Below are positions 35,961 through 44,472 of a stretch of DNA of 64,000 nucleotides, piece after piece. The notes under the pieces were generated by a model. It was not told where the DNA came from. It worked only from the letters and a program-made list of their open reading frames with translations, and searched no databases. The position numbers and the translations under genes were made by a program. This DNA is from MR-S7 sp000400995 (lineage in GTDB: Bacteria; Pseudomonadota; Gammaproteobacteria; Burkholderiales; Burkholderiaceae_C): the NCBI RefSeq assembly GCF_045291395.1, contig NZ_CP152342.1, positions 3,348,001 through 3,412,000 on the forward strand. The letters are read 5' to 3'. Each line of letters begins with the position of its first letter. Position 1 is the stretch's first letter.

Positions 35961-36544
35961 TGAAGGTTCTCCCCGTGATTACCATCGGGGAGGGCTTGCG
36001 CCTGCCCCGCCCCGGCGCGCGCGCCCGCGCTCCGCTTTCCGTGCGCGCGCGCCGCGCCGGCATCGGCGCCGCAGTCACACACGCCGCAGGCACCCCAGCA
36101 GGGAGCACAAGATGCAGGGCGCATCCCTGCGGGACCGGGCTCTATGGCTTCGCCACCAAGCCCCGCACGCGGGTCTTGGCCCATTCGGGTGACGATCCCT
36201 TGCGCGGGGGGGCACACAGGCCCGCAGACAGCGCAATCGGCGCAGGGAGGACCAGACTCAGCGCCTGCGGCGGGCTTGTCTTCCAGGGCGCGCAGCGGGA
36301 CCTCTGCCGTGCGCGTGGCGGGCACTACGCGGCCAGCGGCGGGGACTGCGAGGGCTTCGGCATGCGTTGCGCCCGGCAGCGGGGGGCACGGGGCGCAACT
36401 GGCCGGGGACATGGGGCTGCACCCCATACCCCGCAGGGGCGCGGCGCACGATGGCAGGCAGGCGAGGACGTGTTTCATGCTCACGGCCGCGGTGGCGGGT
36501 TTCGCGGCCGCAGCTTGTGCCTGGCTATTGGCGGGTTTCACCAT
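35957..36544 (-). CDS. Cys-rich phage protein of unknown function, coupled to the initiator
   Basis: A 195-residue frame with about 20 Cys, many in CxxC-like spacing (SCAPCPPL, CADCAVCGPVC, SCAPCWGACGVCDCGADAG). It overlaps the HTH gene upstream by 7 bp and the initiator downstream by ATGA, which argues for translation. Its first residues (KPANSQAQAAAAKPATAA) echo the Zot linker, and the DNA there repeats 30633-30679. The high Cys and Ala/Pro content could also reflect a GC-rich intergenic or origin region that happens to be open. Not recognised. Confidence 0.45.
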   Translation of the reverse strand: MVKPANSQAQAAAAKPATAAVSMKHVLACLPSCAAPLRGMGCSPMSPASCAPCPPLPGATHAEALAVPAAGRVVPATRTAEVPLRALEDKPAAGAESGPPCADCAVCGPVCPPAQGIVTRMGQDPRAGLGGEAIEPGPAGMRPASCAPCWGACGVCDCGADAGAARAHGKRSAGARAGAGQAQALPDGNHGENLQ

Positions 36545-36777
36545 GCCGCCCCCAACGCGCGCTCAATGGCGCGGCGCGTGGACCAGTCCACGTAGTCACC
36601 GGATTCGGCGCGCTGGAAGGTGCGCAGGCTCACGCGGCAGCGCTTGGCGGCTTCGGGTTGCGTGAGGCCCTGCGCCACGCGCTGGCGGCGAATGAACGTC
36701 GCGCCGCGCGGGGCCTCATAGGGGCCGCGACGGCCGGCGCCGGCCTCGATGGCGGGATTCGTGAAGATGCCGATCAT
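36538..36777 (-). CDS. Small helix-turn-helix phage regulator
   Basis: A 79-residue protein with a clear helix-turn-helix at about 34-60 (QGLTQPEAAKRCRVSLRTFQ then RAESG). The ATG at 36777 overlaps the upstream stop by ATGA. It probably acts as a repressor or activator of the early operon, possibly opposing the rightward regulator at 37578. Confidence 0.75.
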   Translation of the reverse strand: MIGIFTNPAIEAGAGRRGPYEAPRGATFIRRQRVAQGLTQPEAAKRCRVSLRTFQRAESGDYVDWSTRRAIERALGAAW

Positions 36778-36989
36778 GGGAGCAGCCCTTGCGCACCTTC
36801 GAGGCGCAGGACGTGCAGGCGGGCGCGATCTGGCGTCTTGCCGTCGCGCAGGTACGCGGCGCAGGCCTGCGCGGCGGTTTTGTAGTCGGCAGCAGAGCGG
36901 GCATTGCCGTCGCGGATGGAGGCAGGCACCGGGGCCGCAAGGGCGCGGCGGCAGCGGTATTGCAGGTCGCGTTTGGCCTCCGGGCTCAT
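36774..36989 (-). CDS. Small phage protein (71 residues), unknown function
   Basis: Started at 36989 because it overlaps the upstream stop by ATGA. Sequence SPEAKRDLQYRCRRALAAPV, then DYKTAAQACAAYLRDGKTPD: basic and helical. It is part of the tightly overlapping early block. Not recognised. Confidence 0.6.
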   Translation of the reverse strand: MSPEAKRDLQYRCRRALAAPVPASIRDGNARSAADYKTAAQACAAYLRDGKTPDRARLHVLRLEGAQGLLP

Positions 36990-37378
36990 TGCAGAACCCC
37001 ATTGCGGCGGGCACCGTACAGGCCGACCTGTTTCCAGTTGCGATTGGTCAGGGCGAAGCGCACCAGAGACTGCAGCAGTTCGTTCTTGCTGCAATCCAAG
37101 TCGGCGGCGATCTCGTTCAGGGTCGCAACGATTTCGGGCTTGTCGGTGAAATCAACTCGGGCCTTTTCAGCGCGATAGGCAGCCTTGCGAGCTGCTGCGC
37201 TGGCATGGACTGCCTTGCGCCCCCGTCGCTTTTCGTTCCCGGGCTCGCATTGGTTGCCACCCTCGCCGCCAACCTGAGCTACCAGGGCTGCGGATGCACC
37301 CGCACAGACGGGAGGGTGGCAATCGTTTGCCGCTTCGGGGGCGGCGATTTCGGGAAGAAGGAGTTGGAGGGCTGGCAT
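36986..37378 (-). CDS. Early phage protein, possible DNA-binding
   Basis: First gene of the leftward operon. The ATG at 37378 has a GGAG ribosome site; another ATG at 37390 lacks one. The N-terminal half is low complexity; the C-terminal part is structured (ARVDFTDKPEIVATLNEIAA, DLDCSKNELLQSLVRFALTN) with a ribbon-helix-helix-like pattern. It could be a small regulator of replication. The assignment is tentative. Confidence 0.55.
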   Translation of the reverse strand: MPALQLLLPEIAAPEAANDCHPPVCAGASAALVAQVGGEGGNQCEPGNEKRRGRKAVHASAAARKAAYRAEKARVDFTDKPEIVATLNEIAADLDCSKNELLQSLVRFALTNRNWKQVGLYGARRNGVLQ

Positions 37379-37483
37379 GGGTAGCTCCATGGGTTAAACC
37401 AAAGAACACGCCCTGCTTCTGGCTGTAGGCCGCGCCGTTGATCACTGCGACTGGCCGGGAATGCCCAATGGTGATAAAGTCCG

Positions 37484-37549
37484 TTACCAGAAACGCTTTA
37501 CTGCATCCGGATTACGTAATGTGTAATTTACCACAAATTACCAGAAACG
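37484..37549. promoter_or_regulatory. Operator repeats in the phage divergent control region
   Basis: TTACCAGAAACG occurs at 37484-37495 and again at 37538-37549. Between them lie the palindrome ATTACGTAAT (37511-37520) and the inverted repeat GTAATTT-ACCAC-AAATTAC (37523-37541). The region separates the leftward early operon from the rightward regulator gene and is AT-rich in a GC-rich genome, as expected for phage operators. Confidence 0.6.
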
Positions 37550-37577
37550 TAATTTGATATTTCCTATGGAGATTCAC

Positions 37578-37856
37578 ATGTCATATGCAGAACTAATCGC
37601 CAACCTGACAGCCGACGACCGCAAAGCACTCGCTGCCCAAGGCGTGCCCGCCTCTCGGGTTTCAGAATGGAAAACCGGATTTCGCCTACCTACACGCCCC
37701 CAAACACTCGCATTGGCGCTGGTAAAGAACATCGACCCGATCGCCCTCGAGCGAGAGCTAATGCTGATCGAAACAGAGAAAGAAGCCGAGCGGAAGCCAG
37801 AAGCACGCGAACTACTCAATCGAGCTCGAGAGCGTTACATCACACTAATGATGTAA
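37578..37856 (+). CDS. Phage regulator, only rightward prophage gene
   Basis: A 92-residue protein (SYAELIANLTADDRKALAAQ, VPASRVSEWKTGFRLPTRPQ, TLALALVKNIDPIALERELM) with a helix-turn-helix-like middle (ASRVSEWKTG) and a helical, charged end. TATGGAGAT gives a ribosome site before the ATG at 37578. Codon use is more AT-rich than in host genes. It is likely the lysogeny regulator binding the repeats just upstream. Its stop is 7 bp before the nadK ATG. Confidence 0.75.
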   Translation: MSYAELIANLTADDRKALAAQGVPASRVSEWKTGFRLPTRPQTLALALVKNIDPIALERELMLIETEKEAERKPEARELLNRARERYITLMM

Positions 37857-37857
37857 T

Positions 37858-37868
37858 TACCGCATGAA
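37858..37868. repeat. Prophage attR core, TACCGCATGAA, over the nadK start codon
   Basis: Copy of 28863-28873. The core contains the nadK ATG, so recombination happened at the very first codons of the gene and left its coding sequence intact while replacing its leader with phage DNA. Confidence 0.75.
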
Positions 37869-38760
37869 GCCTATCTTCCGCAGCGTCGCACTCATCGGCA
37901 AGTACCAGGGGCCCGCCGCCGGCGCCACCCCCGACACGCTGCGCCAGGCGATCAAGAACATCGCAGGCTTCGTGGAGCAGCAGGGCTGCGAGCTGACGCT
38001 GGAGGCCGGCACGGCGGCCAACACCGGCCTGACGGGCTATGCCACGCTGGACATCGACGGCATCGGCCGCCATTGCGACCTGGGCCTGGTGGTGGGCGGC
38101 GACGGCACCATGCTCGGCGTAGGGCGGCGGCTGGCCAGCTACGGCACGCCGCTGGCGGGCATCAACAAGGGGCGGCTGGGCTTCATCACCGACATTCCGC
38201 TGGACGGCTACCAGGCCGCGCTGACCTCCATGCTGGCGGGCGACTACGAGGAAGACGTGCGCCCGCTCATGCACGCGCGGGTAATGCGCGGCGCGGAGTG
38301 CGTGTTCGAGGCGCTGGCCCTCAACGACGTGGTGGTCAACCGCGGCTCCACCTCCGGCATGGTGGAGCTGCGCGTGGAGGTGGACGGGGTGTTCGTCTCC
38401 AACCAGCGCGCCGACGGCCTCATCGTCGCCTCGCCCACCGGCTCCACCGCCTATTCGCTGTCGGCGGGCGGGCCCATCCTGCACCCGTCGATCCCGGGCT
38501 GGGTGCTGGTGCCGATCGCACCGCACACGCTGTCCAACCGGCCCATCGTGCTGCCCGACGAGACCGAGGTGGCGATCGAGGTGGTGAGCGGACGCGACGT
38601 CAGCGCCAGCTTCGACATGCAGTCGCTCGCCTCGCTGCAGCACGGCGACCGCGTGCTGGTGCGCCGCTCGGCGCACCGCGTATGCTTCCTGCATCCGCTC
38701 GGATGGAGTTACTTTGCCACCCTGCGCAAGAAGCTGCGCTGGAACGAAGGAGGTTCCTGA
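37864..38760 (+). CDS. nadK: NAD kinase
   Basis: A 298-residue ATP-NAD kinase that makes NADP. It carries the GGDGT motif (LGLVVGGDGTMLGVGRRLAS), the NKGRLGFITDI segment, DVVVNRGSTSGMVELRVEVD, and GLIVASPTGSTAYSLSAGGP. The C-terminus ends normally. The start is the ATG at 37864 (KPIFRSVALIGKYQ). No ribosome site lies in the 7 bp before it, so it depends on read-through and reinitiation from the phage regulator gene. It is followed by recN with a 2-bp gap. Confidence 0.97.
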   Translation: MKPIFRSVALIGKYQGPAAGATPDTLRQAIKNIAGFVEQQGCELTLEAGTAANTGLTGYATLDIDGIGRHCDLGLVVGGDGTMLGVGRRLASYGTPLAGINKGRLGFITDIPLDGYQAALTSMLAGDYEEDVRPLMHARVMRGAECVFEALALNDVVVNRGSTSGMVELRVEVDGVFVSNQRADGLIVASPTGSTAYSLSAGGPILHPSIPGWVLVPIAPHTLSNRPIVLPDETEVAIEVVSGRDVSASFDMQSLASLQHGDRVLVRRSAHRVCFLHPLGWSYFATLRKKLRWNEGGS

Positions 38761-38762
38761 AC

Positions 38763-40430
38763 ATGGCCTTGAAGCGGATCGCGCTGCGCGATTTCGTGAT
38801 CGTGCAGTCGCTGGATCTGGACCTGCATGCCGGCTTCACGGTGCTCACGGGCGAGACCGGCGCGGGCAAGTCCATTCTCATCGATGCGCTGCAACTGCTG
38901 CTGGGCGCGCGCGCCGACACCGGCGTGATCCGCGAGGGCGCGCAGCGCACCGACATCTGCGCCGAATTCGACGCCGGCCCGTCCGCACTGGCCGCCTGGC
39001 TGGACGAAGCCGGCATTCCGCAGGACGACGCGTTGCTGCTGCGCCGCACCATCGACCTGCAGGGCAAGAGCCGCGCGTGGATCAACGGTATCCCGGCCAC
39101 GGCGGCGCAGATGCGTGCGCTGGGCGAGTACCTGCTGGACATCCACGGCCAGCACGCCTGGCAGAGCCTGACCCGCCCCGAGGCCGTGCGCGGCCTGCTC
39201 GATGCCTATGCCGGCGTGCAGGCGCAGCCCCTGGCGGCGCTGTGGACGGCCTGGCGCGACGCGCACAAGGCGCTGGCCCATGCGCGCACCGCGCAGGACA
39301 CGCTGCAGCAGGAGCGCGAGCGCCTGCAGTGGCAGATCGGCGAGATGGACAAGCTCGCGCCCCAGCCGGACGAATGGGACGACCTCAACGCCCGGCACGC
39401 GCGCCTGTCCAACGCCCAGGCCCTGCTGGACAACGCCCAGGGGGCCCTGGGCGCACTGGAGGACGACGAGGGGGGCGGCGCGCTGCACGCGCTGGCGCAG
39501 GCGCAGCACCTGCTGGAAGGCTATGCGCACGTAGACGATGAATTCCGCGCCATGGGCGAGGTGCTGGCTTCCTGCATCGCCCAGGCCAACGACGTGGCCC
39601 ACTCGCTGCAGAGCTACCTGCGCGATGCCGAGCCCGACCCGGACCAGTTGCAGGCGCTGGACGCGCGCCTGTCGCAATGGCTGTCGCTCGCGCGGCGCTA
39701 CAAGCGCACGCCGCAGGAGTTGCCGGCGTTGCTCGACGGCTGGAAGCGCGAGCTGCGCCAGCTCGACAGCGCCGCCGACCTGGCCGCGCTGGAGGCGGCC
39801 GAACACACCCACGCCGCCGCCTACCGCAAGGCCGCCACCGCCCTGTCGCGCCAGCGCGCCAAGGCGGCGCCGGGCCTGGCCCAGGCCATCACCCAGGCCA
39901 TGCAGGGGCTGGGTATGGCCGGAGGGCGGTTCGAGGCGCAGGTCGACAAGGCGGCAGAGCCCGGCCCCCAAGGCATGGACCAGGTGGCCTTCCTGGTCAG
40001 CAGCCACCCGGGCATGACGCCGCGGCCCATCGGCAAGGTGGCCTCGGGCGGCGAGCTGTCACGCATCTCGCTGGCCATCTCGGTCACCACCAGCGAGCTG
40101 GGCGAGGCGCCCACGCTGATCTTCGACGAGGTGGATTCCGGCGTGGGCGGCGCAGTGGCCGAGACCGTGGGGCGACTGATGCAGCAGCTCGGCCAGGCCC
40201 GCCAGGTGCTGGCCGTCACGCACCTGCCGCAGGTGGCGGCCTGCGCGGACCACCACCTGGTGGTCGCCAAGCACAAGCGCGCCGGCGGCACGACCAGCTC
40301 GGTGGCGCCCGCAGCGCAGGACGAGCGCGTGGCCGAGCTGGCGCGCATGCTGGGCGGGCAGCAGCAATCGCCCACCACGCTGGCGCACGCACGCGAGATG
40401 CTCGAAGGCGCGCGCGCCGTGGAGCGCTAG
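38763..40430 (+). CDS. recN: DNA repair protein RecN
   Basis: A 555-residue SMC-like ATPase for double-strand break repair. Walker A is in GFTVLTGETGAGKSILIDAL; coiled-coil arms occupy the middle (about 150-370); the signature KVASGGELSRISLAIS and Walker B APTLIFDEVDSGVGGAVAET follow, with the D-loop/H-loop at LAVTHLPQVAACAD. The start has the GGAGG of the nadK end as its ribosome site. It is co-transcribed with nadK, an order conserved in many bacteria. Confidence 0.96.
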   Translation: MALKRIALRDFVIVQSLDLDLHAGFTVLTGETGAGKSILIDALQLLLGARADTGVIREGAQRTDICAEFDAGPSALAAWLDEAGIPQDDALLLRRTIDLQGKSRAWINGIPATAAQMRALGEYLLDIHGQHAWQSLTRPEAVRGLLDAYAGVQAQPLAALWTAWRDAHKALAHARTAQDTLQQERERLQWQIGEMDKLAPQPDEWDDLNARHARLSNAQALLDNAQGALGALEDDEGGGALHALAQAQHLLEGYAHVDDEFRAMGEVLASCIAQANDVAHSLQSYLRDAEPDPDQLQALDARLSQWLSLARRYKRTPQELPALLDGWKRELRQLDSAADLAALEAAEHTHAAAYRKAATALSRQRAKAAPGLAQAITQAMQGLGMAGGRFEAQVDKAAEPGPQGMDQVAFLVSSHPGMTPRPIGKVASGGELSRISLAISVTTSELGEAPTLIFDEVDSGVGGAVAETVGRLMQQLGQARQVLAVTHLPQVAACADHHLVVAKHKRAGGTTSSVAPAAQDERVAELARMLGGQQQSPTTLAHAREMLEGARAVER

Positions 40431-40435
40431 CCGCC

Positions 40436-41299
40436 ATGGCACTCGAAATCGTCGTCATCACCGGCATGTCCGGCTCGGGCAAGTCCGTGGCGCTGCACGC
40501 GCTGGAGGATGCGGGCTACTACTGCGTGGACAACCTGCCGCCGGAGCTGCTGTCGTCGTTCGTAGCGCTGGAGCACACGCACCACGGCAACCGAGTGGCC
40601 ATCGCCATGGACGTGCGCAGCGCCACCGCCCTGCCCCTGGTACCGCGCCAGCTCGCGCTGCTGCGCGAACAGGGCGTGCAGGTGCAGTCGCTGTTCCTCG
40701 ACGCCACCACCGACACGCTGGTGCGGCGCTTTTCCGAGACGCGCCGGCGCCACCCGCTGTCCAAGGATGAGCTGCGCGACGGCCAGCGCGCGCTGCTGCA
40801 GACCATCGAGCTGGAGCGCGAGTTGCTGGCCGAGCTGCGCGAGACCTCGCACGTCATCGATACCAGTGCCATCCGGGCCTCGCAGTTGCAGAGCTACGTG
40901 AAGGGCCTGCTGTCGGTGCCGCCGGGGCGGCTCACGCTGGTGTTCCAGTCGTTCGCGTTCAAGCGCGGCATTCCCGTGGATGCGGACTACGTGTTCGACG
41001 TGCGCATGCTGCCCAACCCGCACTACGAGCCGCAGCTGCGCAACCAGACCGGCAAGGACGCGCCCGTGGCCGCCTTCCTGCGCCAGCAGCCCGAGGTGCT
41101 GACCATGCTCGCACACATCGAGCAGTTCCTGGACCACTGGCTGCAGGCGCTGGCGCACAACCACCGCAGCTACGTCACGGTGGCCATCGGCTGCACCGGC
41201 GGGCAACACCGCTCGGTGTACCTGGTGGAGCAATTGGCGGAGCACTTCGCCAGCCGCTGGAATACCCTGCGGCGGCACCGCGAACTGGATGGACGGTAA
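40436..41299 (+). CDS. rapZ: RNase adapter / nucleotide-binding protein RapZ
   Basis: A 287-residue protein of the YvcJ/RapZ family. The N-terminal P-loop is IVVITGMSGSGKSVALHALE, then YYCVDNLPPELL; the C-terminal domain has TLVFQSFAFKRGIPVDADYV, FDVRMLPNPHYEPQLRNQTG and the conserved IGCTGGQHRSVYLVEQLAEH. In enterobacteria it presents small RNAs to RNase E; the role here is assumed by homology. It follows recN by 5 bp. Confidence 0.93.
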   Translation: MALEIVVITGMSGSGKSVALHALEDAGYYCVDNLPPELLSSFVALEHTHHGNRVAIAMDVRSATALPLVPRQLALLREQGVQVQSLFLDATTDTLVRRFSETRRRHPLSKDELRDGQRALLQTIELERELLAELRETSHVIDTSAIRASQLQSYVKGLLSVPPGRLTLVFQSFAFKRGIPVDADYVFDVRMLPNPHYEPQLRNQTGKDAPVAAFLRQQPEVLTMLAHIEQFLDHWLQALAHNHRSYVTVAIGCTGGQHRSVYLVEQLAEHFASRWNTLRRHRELDGR

Positions 41300-41310
41300 G
41301 CCTTTCCGCT

Positions 41311-41410
41311 ATTCAATTCGTAGCTGGTCGCGCTTGTCCAGCGGGGTATTCAGTATGAAAAGCATCCGAATCCGTTGGACAAAAAGCGCAAGCAGCTATT
41401 GTTTTTGAAC
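41311..41410. repeat. Comamonadaceae palindromic repeat, two diverged parts facing each other
   Basis: CGTAGCTGGTCGCGCTTGTC then CAGC at 41319-41342 is a diverged copy of the family AGCTGCTTGCGCTT..CCAGC. GCGCAAGCAGCTATTGTTTT at 41387-41406 is the same start in reverse. They fill the gap between rapZ and mutY, which converge here, and may act as a bidirectional transcription stop. Confidence 0.6.
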
Positions 41411-42444
41411 TACAGGCCGTCCAGCAGCTTGCGCACGGGCGCAGGCAGCCCCAGGGCGCCCCACTGCGGCGCCGTGTACCAATCTCCCTGCATTCCGGCC
41501 GTTGCGCCACTGCGCAGCAGCACCGGATGCAGGTGCAGGTCGCGGTGGGTCAGCACGTGGGTGAAGGCGGGCAGGTCCTGCGCGCGGGCGGCATCCGCGC
41601 CCAGCGCGGCGTCCAACGCCTCGCGGCTCATGAACACGGGCGGGCAGTAGAGCCCGGCCCAGATGCCCGTGGACGGGCGGCGCTCCAGCCACAGCCGGCC
41701 CCCGCCATCCTCGCGCAGCAGCAGCCACCATGCCTGCGCGCTGCGCTTGAGCTTGCGCGTGCGCACCGGGTAGTCCTGCGGGTTGCCCCGGCGCTGCGCG
41801 GTGCATGCGCCCTGCAGCGGGCACAGCAGACAAGCAGGGTTGCGCGGCAGGCAGATGCCCGCACCCAGGTCCATCAACCCCTGCGTGTAGCGCGGCATGG
41901 CCTGCTCCAGGTCCTCGCGCGGCAGCAGGTCCTCGGCCAGCGTCCACAGCGCGCGCTCGTTGCGCGCCTCGGCCAGGTCGCCGCCGAAGCCCAGCACCCG
42001 CGTGAGCACGCGCCGCACGTTGGCGTCGAGGATCGGCGCGCGCACGCCGAAGCAGAACGACGCGATGGCCCCCGCCGTGGAACGGCCGATGCCCGGCAGC
42101 GCCGCCAGCGCCTCCACGGTGCGCGGGAACGCGCCGCCGTGCTGCTCCACCACGATCTGCGCGCAGCGGTGCAGGTTGCGCGCGCGGCTGTAGTAGCCCA
42201 GGCCGCTCCATAGCGCCAGCACCTCGTCCTGCGGCGCGGCCGCCAGGTCGTGCACGGTGGGAAAGCGCTGCAGGAAGCGTGCGTAGTACTCCAGCACCGT
42301 GGCCACCTGGGTCTGCTGCAGCATGATTTCGGAGAGCCACACGCGGTAGGCATCGCGCGTGTTCTGCCAGGGCAGATGGTTGCGGCCGTGCCCAGCCTGC
42401 CAGCGCACCACCTGCGCCGCGATCTCCACCGCCGGCCCGCTCAT
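41410..42444 (-). CDS. mutY: Adenine DNA glycosylase MutY
   Basis: A 344-residue enzyme that removes adenine mispaired with 8-oxoguanine. It has the helix-hairpin-helix VEALAALPGIGRSTAGAIAS, the catalytic Asp segment PILDANVRRVLTRVLGFGG, and the 4Fe-4S ligands in C-LPRNPA-C-LL-C-PLQGA-C (spacing 6-2-5). The C-terminal NUDIX-like domain (WWLLLREDGGGRLWLERRPS) recognises oxoG. The start at 42444 overlaps the dynamin stop by ATGA. mutM lies two genes upstream, so both oxoG repair genes are clustered. Confidence 0.95.
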   Translation of the reverse strand: MSGPAVEIAAQVVRWQAGHGRNHLPWQNTRDAYRVWLSEIMLQQTQVATVLEYYARFLQRFPTVHDLAAAPQDEVLALWSGLGYYSRARNLHRCAQIVVEQHGGAFPRTVEALAALPGIGRSTAGAIASFCFGVRAPILDANVRRVLTRVLGFGGDLAEARNERALWTLAEDLLPREDLEQAMPRYTQGLMDLGAGICLPRNPACLLCPLQGACTAQRRGNPQDYPVRTRKLKRSAQAWWLLLREDGGGRLWLERRPSTGIWAGLYCPPVFMSREALDAALGADAARAQDLPAFTHVLTHRDLHLHPVLLRSGATAGMQGDWYTAPQWGALGLPAPVRKLLDGL

Positions 42445-44405
42445 GCCGTCAGGGGCAAGGGAGTCGTGTCGACCGCTTCGGAATGCACGCCCGGCGGCAC
42501 GATGCCGGCGGTGAGTTCCTGCAGGCGCGTTTCCAGGCCGGCAAGGTGGCGCTCGGCCTGCTCGATCTCGGCGATGCGGTCGGCCAGCCCGTTGGCGGCC
42601 TCCTGGATGCGGTTCACCGCCTCGATGCGCCGCGAGAAGCTGCGCTTGCGCTCGCGCAGCTGCGCGTCCAGCTGCGCCGTGGCGGTCTTGCTCCACATCT
42701 CCAGCTCGTTGGCAGCGGACTCGAACACCGTGCGCAGGCGCAACATCAGCGCGCGCGCCAGGCGCTGGGCGAATTCCGGCTGCGCCAGGCGCAGCGCATT
42801 GCCCATGCCCACGTACTGCAGGTGGCGCTGCTCGATCGCCACGATGTCCTGCACGTAGGACGCCAGCTGCGGCGCCGGCGGCACCTGCAGCGAGAAGCCG
42901 AACTCGGCGTTGAGCTGGCGGAAGGTGCCGCCCAGCATGGCTTGGATCTCGATGCCCGAGGCCTGGGCCGCCTCCATGGCGGTGCGCAGGCGCGCGAACG
43001 TGTCGCCATAGACCTTACGCACGCCGAGCTTCAGGCCCTTGGCCTGCAGCGCCTCGGCCAGCTCGGCCAGCTCGGCCTTGAGCGCACGCGAGCCCAGTTG
43101 CTGGAAGACGCCCTGCAGCATCTTCAAGTGAACCGCGCGCACGGCCTGAATCTTGGCCGCGCTGTGGTCGAACTCCCGCTGCTCCTGTTCGATGCGCCCG
43201 CGCATGGCCTCGATCACCGAGGCGTTCTTGCCGCGCAGGCTGCGCAGCTCCAGCATCTGGTCGTCCAGGTCGCGGCGGCGGATGTTGATCACGCGCGTTG
43301 TCTCGGCCCGCAGCCCGGCCACGCCGCCGGCGACCGCGGAGCGCAGGATCGCCTGGCGCCGGCCCATGATGCCCTCGGCCAGCGCCTCCTCGAGCTGCGG
43401 CAGGCCGCTGGACTCCAGCAGCACGTCGTCGCAGTTGATCTTGGCCACCAGCCCCTTCTGGGCGGACACGGGCACCACGCGCGCCACGGGCATGCCCAGC
43501 ATCTCGGCCGACGTGTGGCGCTGGCGCTCGATCTGCGCCTGCACCTGCGAGGGCGAGTTGAGCGTGTCCCACAGCGTGTCGATCTTGTTGAGCACCACTA
43601 GGCGGGTGTCGGCGGCGTCCTCGGCGTCGCCCAGGTGATCGCGCCAGATGGACAGGTCCGAGCGCGTCACGCCGGTGTCCGCGCCCAGGATGAACACCAC
43701 GGCATGCGCCTGCGGGATGAGGTTGATGGTCAGCTCCGGCTCCGCGCCCACGGCATTGAGCCCGGGCGTGTCCAGGATCACCAGCCCCTGGCGCAGCAGC
43801 GGGTGGGGAATGTTGATGATGGCGTGGCGCCACATCGGCACCTCGACCAGTCCGGCGGCGTCGGGCACGGGGTTGTCGTCTGGCGCCTCGTCGTCCCAGA
43901 ATCCCAGCGCGCGCGCCTCGTCCAGCGGCACGCGGCGCACTTCCGACACTTTTTCCAATGCCCGGGCCATCTGCTGCGCGTCGTCCATGTCCAGTGCCAC
44001 GGTCACCCAGCGCTCGGGCTTGAGCCTCCATTCGGCCAGTCCCGGCGCCTGCATGCGCGTCTCGATGGGCAGCAGGCGCAGGCTGGGCGGCGTGTCGGGC
44101 TCGTAGCCCAGCTCGGTCGGGCACATGGTCGTGCGCCCGGCGCTGGCCGGCATGATGCGGCGCCCATAGCCGGCGAAGAAGATGGCGTTGATCAGTTCCG
44201 ACTTGCCGCGCGAGAACTCGGCCACGAACGCCACGGTGACCTTGTCGCCGCGGACCTGCTCCTCCAGGCGGTGCAGGCGTTCTTCCACGGCCGCATCCAT
44301 GAGGTCGTGCGAACCCATCCACTGGCTGAGCTGCTTGAGCTGGTGGGCAAAAGCACGCCTCCAAGCGCCATGCTGGTCGAACTGTTCGTTGAAAGAAGGT
44401 CCCAC
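42441..44405 (-). CDS. Bacterial dynamin-like GTPase
   Basis: A 654-residue large GTPase. G1 is VAFVAEFSRGKSELINAIFF, G2 threonines follow in SAGRTTMCPTELGY, G3 is GLVILDTPGLNAVG, and G4 is LVVLNKIDTLWDT. The remainder is helical with coiled coils (about residues 330-420 and near the end, FSRRIEAVNRIQEAANGLAD), as in dynamin-like proteins that remodel membranes. The GTG at 44405 is chosen because GGGAG precedes it and the longer frame overlaps mutM. It lies between mutM and mutY; the ATGA overlap with mutY suggests an operon. Function in this lineage is unknown. Confidence 0.85.
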   Translation of the reverse strand: MGPSFNEQFDQHGAWRRAFAHQLKQLSQWMGSHDLMDAAVEERLHRLEEQVRGDKVTVAFVAEFSRGKSELINAIFFAGYGRRIMPASAGRTTMCPTELGYEPDTPPSLRLLPIETRMQAPGLAEWRLKPERWVTVALDMDDAQQMARALEKVSEVRRVPLDEARALGFWDDEAPDDNPVPDAAGLVEVPMWRHAIINIPHPLLRQGLVILDTPGLNAVGAEPELTINLIPQAHAVVFILGADTGVTRSDLSIWRDHLGDAEDAADTRLVVLNKIDTLWDTLNSPSQVQAQIERQRHTSAEMLGMPVARVVPVSAQKGLVAKINCDDVLLESSGLPQLEEALAEGIMGRRQAILRSAVAGGVAGLRAETTRVINIRRRDLDDQMLELRSLRGKNASVIEAMRGRIEQEQREFDHSAAKIQAVRAVHLKMLQGVFQQLGSRALKAELAELAEALQAKGLKLGVRKVYGDTFARLRTAMEAAQASGIEIQAMLGGTFRQLNAEFGFSLQVPPAPQLASYVQDIVAIEQRHLQYVGMGNALRLAQPEFAQRLARALMLRLRTVFESAANELEMWSKTATAQLDAQLRERKRSFSRRIEAVNRIQEAANGLADRIAEIEQAERHLAGLETRLQELTAGIVPPGVHSEAVDTTPLPLTA

Positions 44406-44424
44406 TGTGCTCCCGGATGTCGAT

Positions 44425-44444
44425 AGCCCCGCCAGGGCGGGGCT
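44425..44444. other. GC-rich perfect hairpin after mutM
   Basis: AGCCCCGCC (44425-44433) and GGCGGGGCT (44436-44444) pair perfectly with a 2-nt centre in the gap between mutM and the dynamin gene. There is no T tract, so it is not a standard intrinsic terminator; it may slow polymerase or protect the mutM 3' end. Confidence 0.4.
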
Positions 44445-44472
44445 TCGCGCAATACTAGCACCGCCACTACGG

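Noticed and set aside
34038..35963. A 641-residue plus-strand frame
   Set aside because: It lies antisense to the initiator and ssDNA-binding genes, which have clear family motifs, and it has no motif of its own.
38709..40007. A 432-residue minus-strand frame
   Set aside because: It is antisense to recN, whose Walker and signature motifs are intact.
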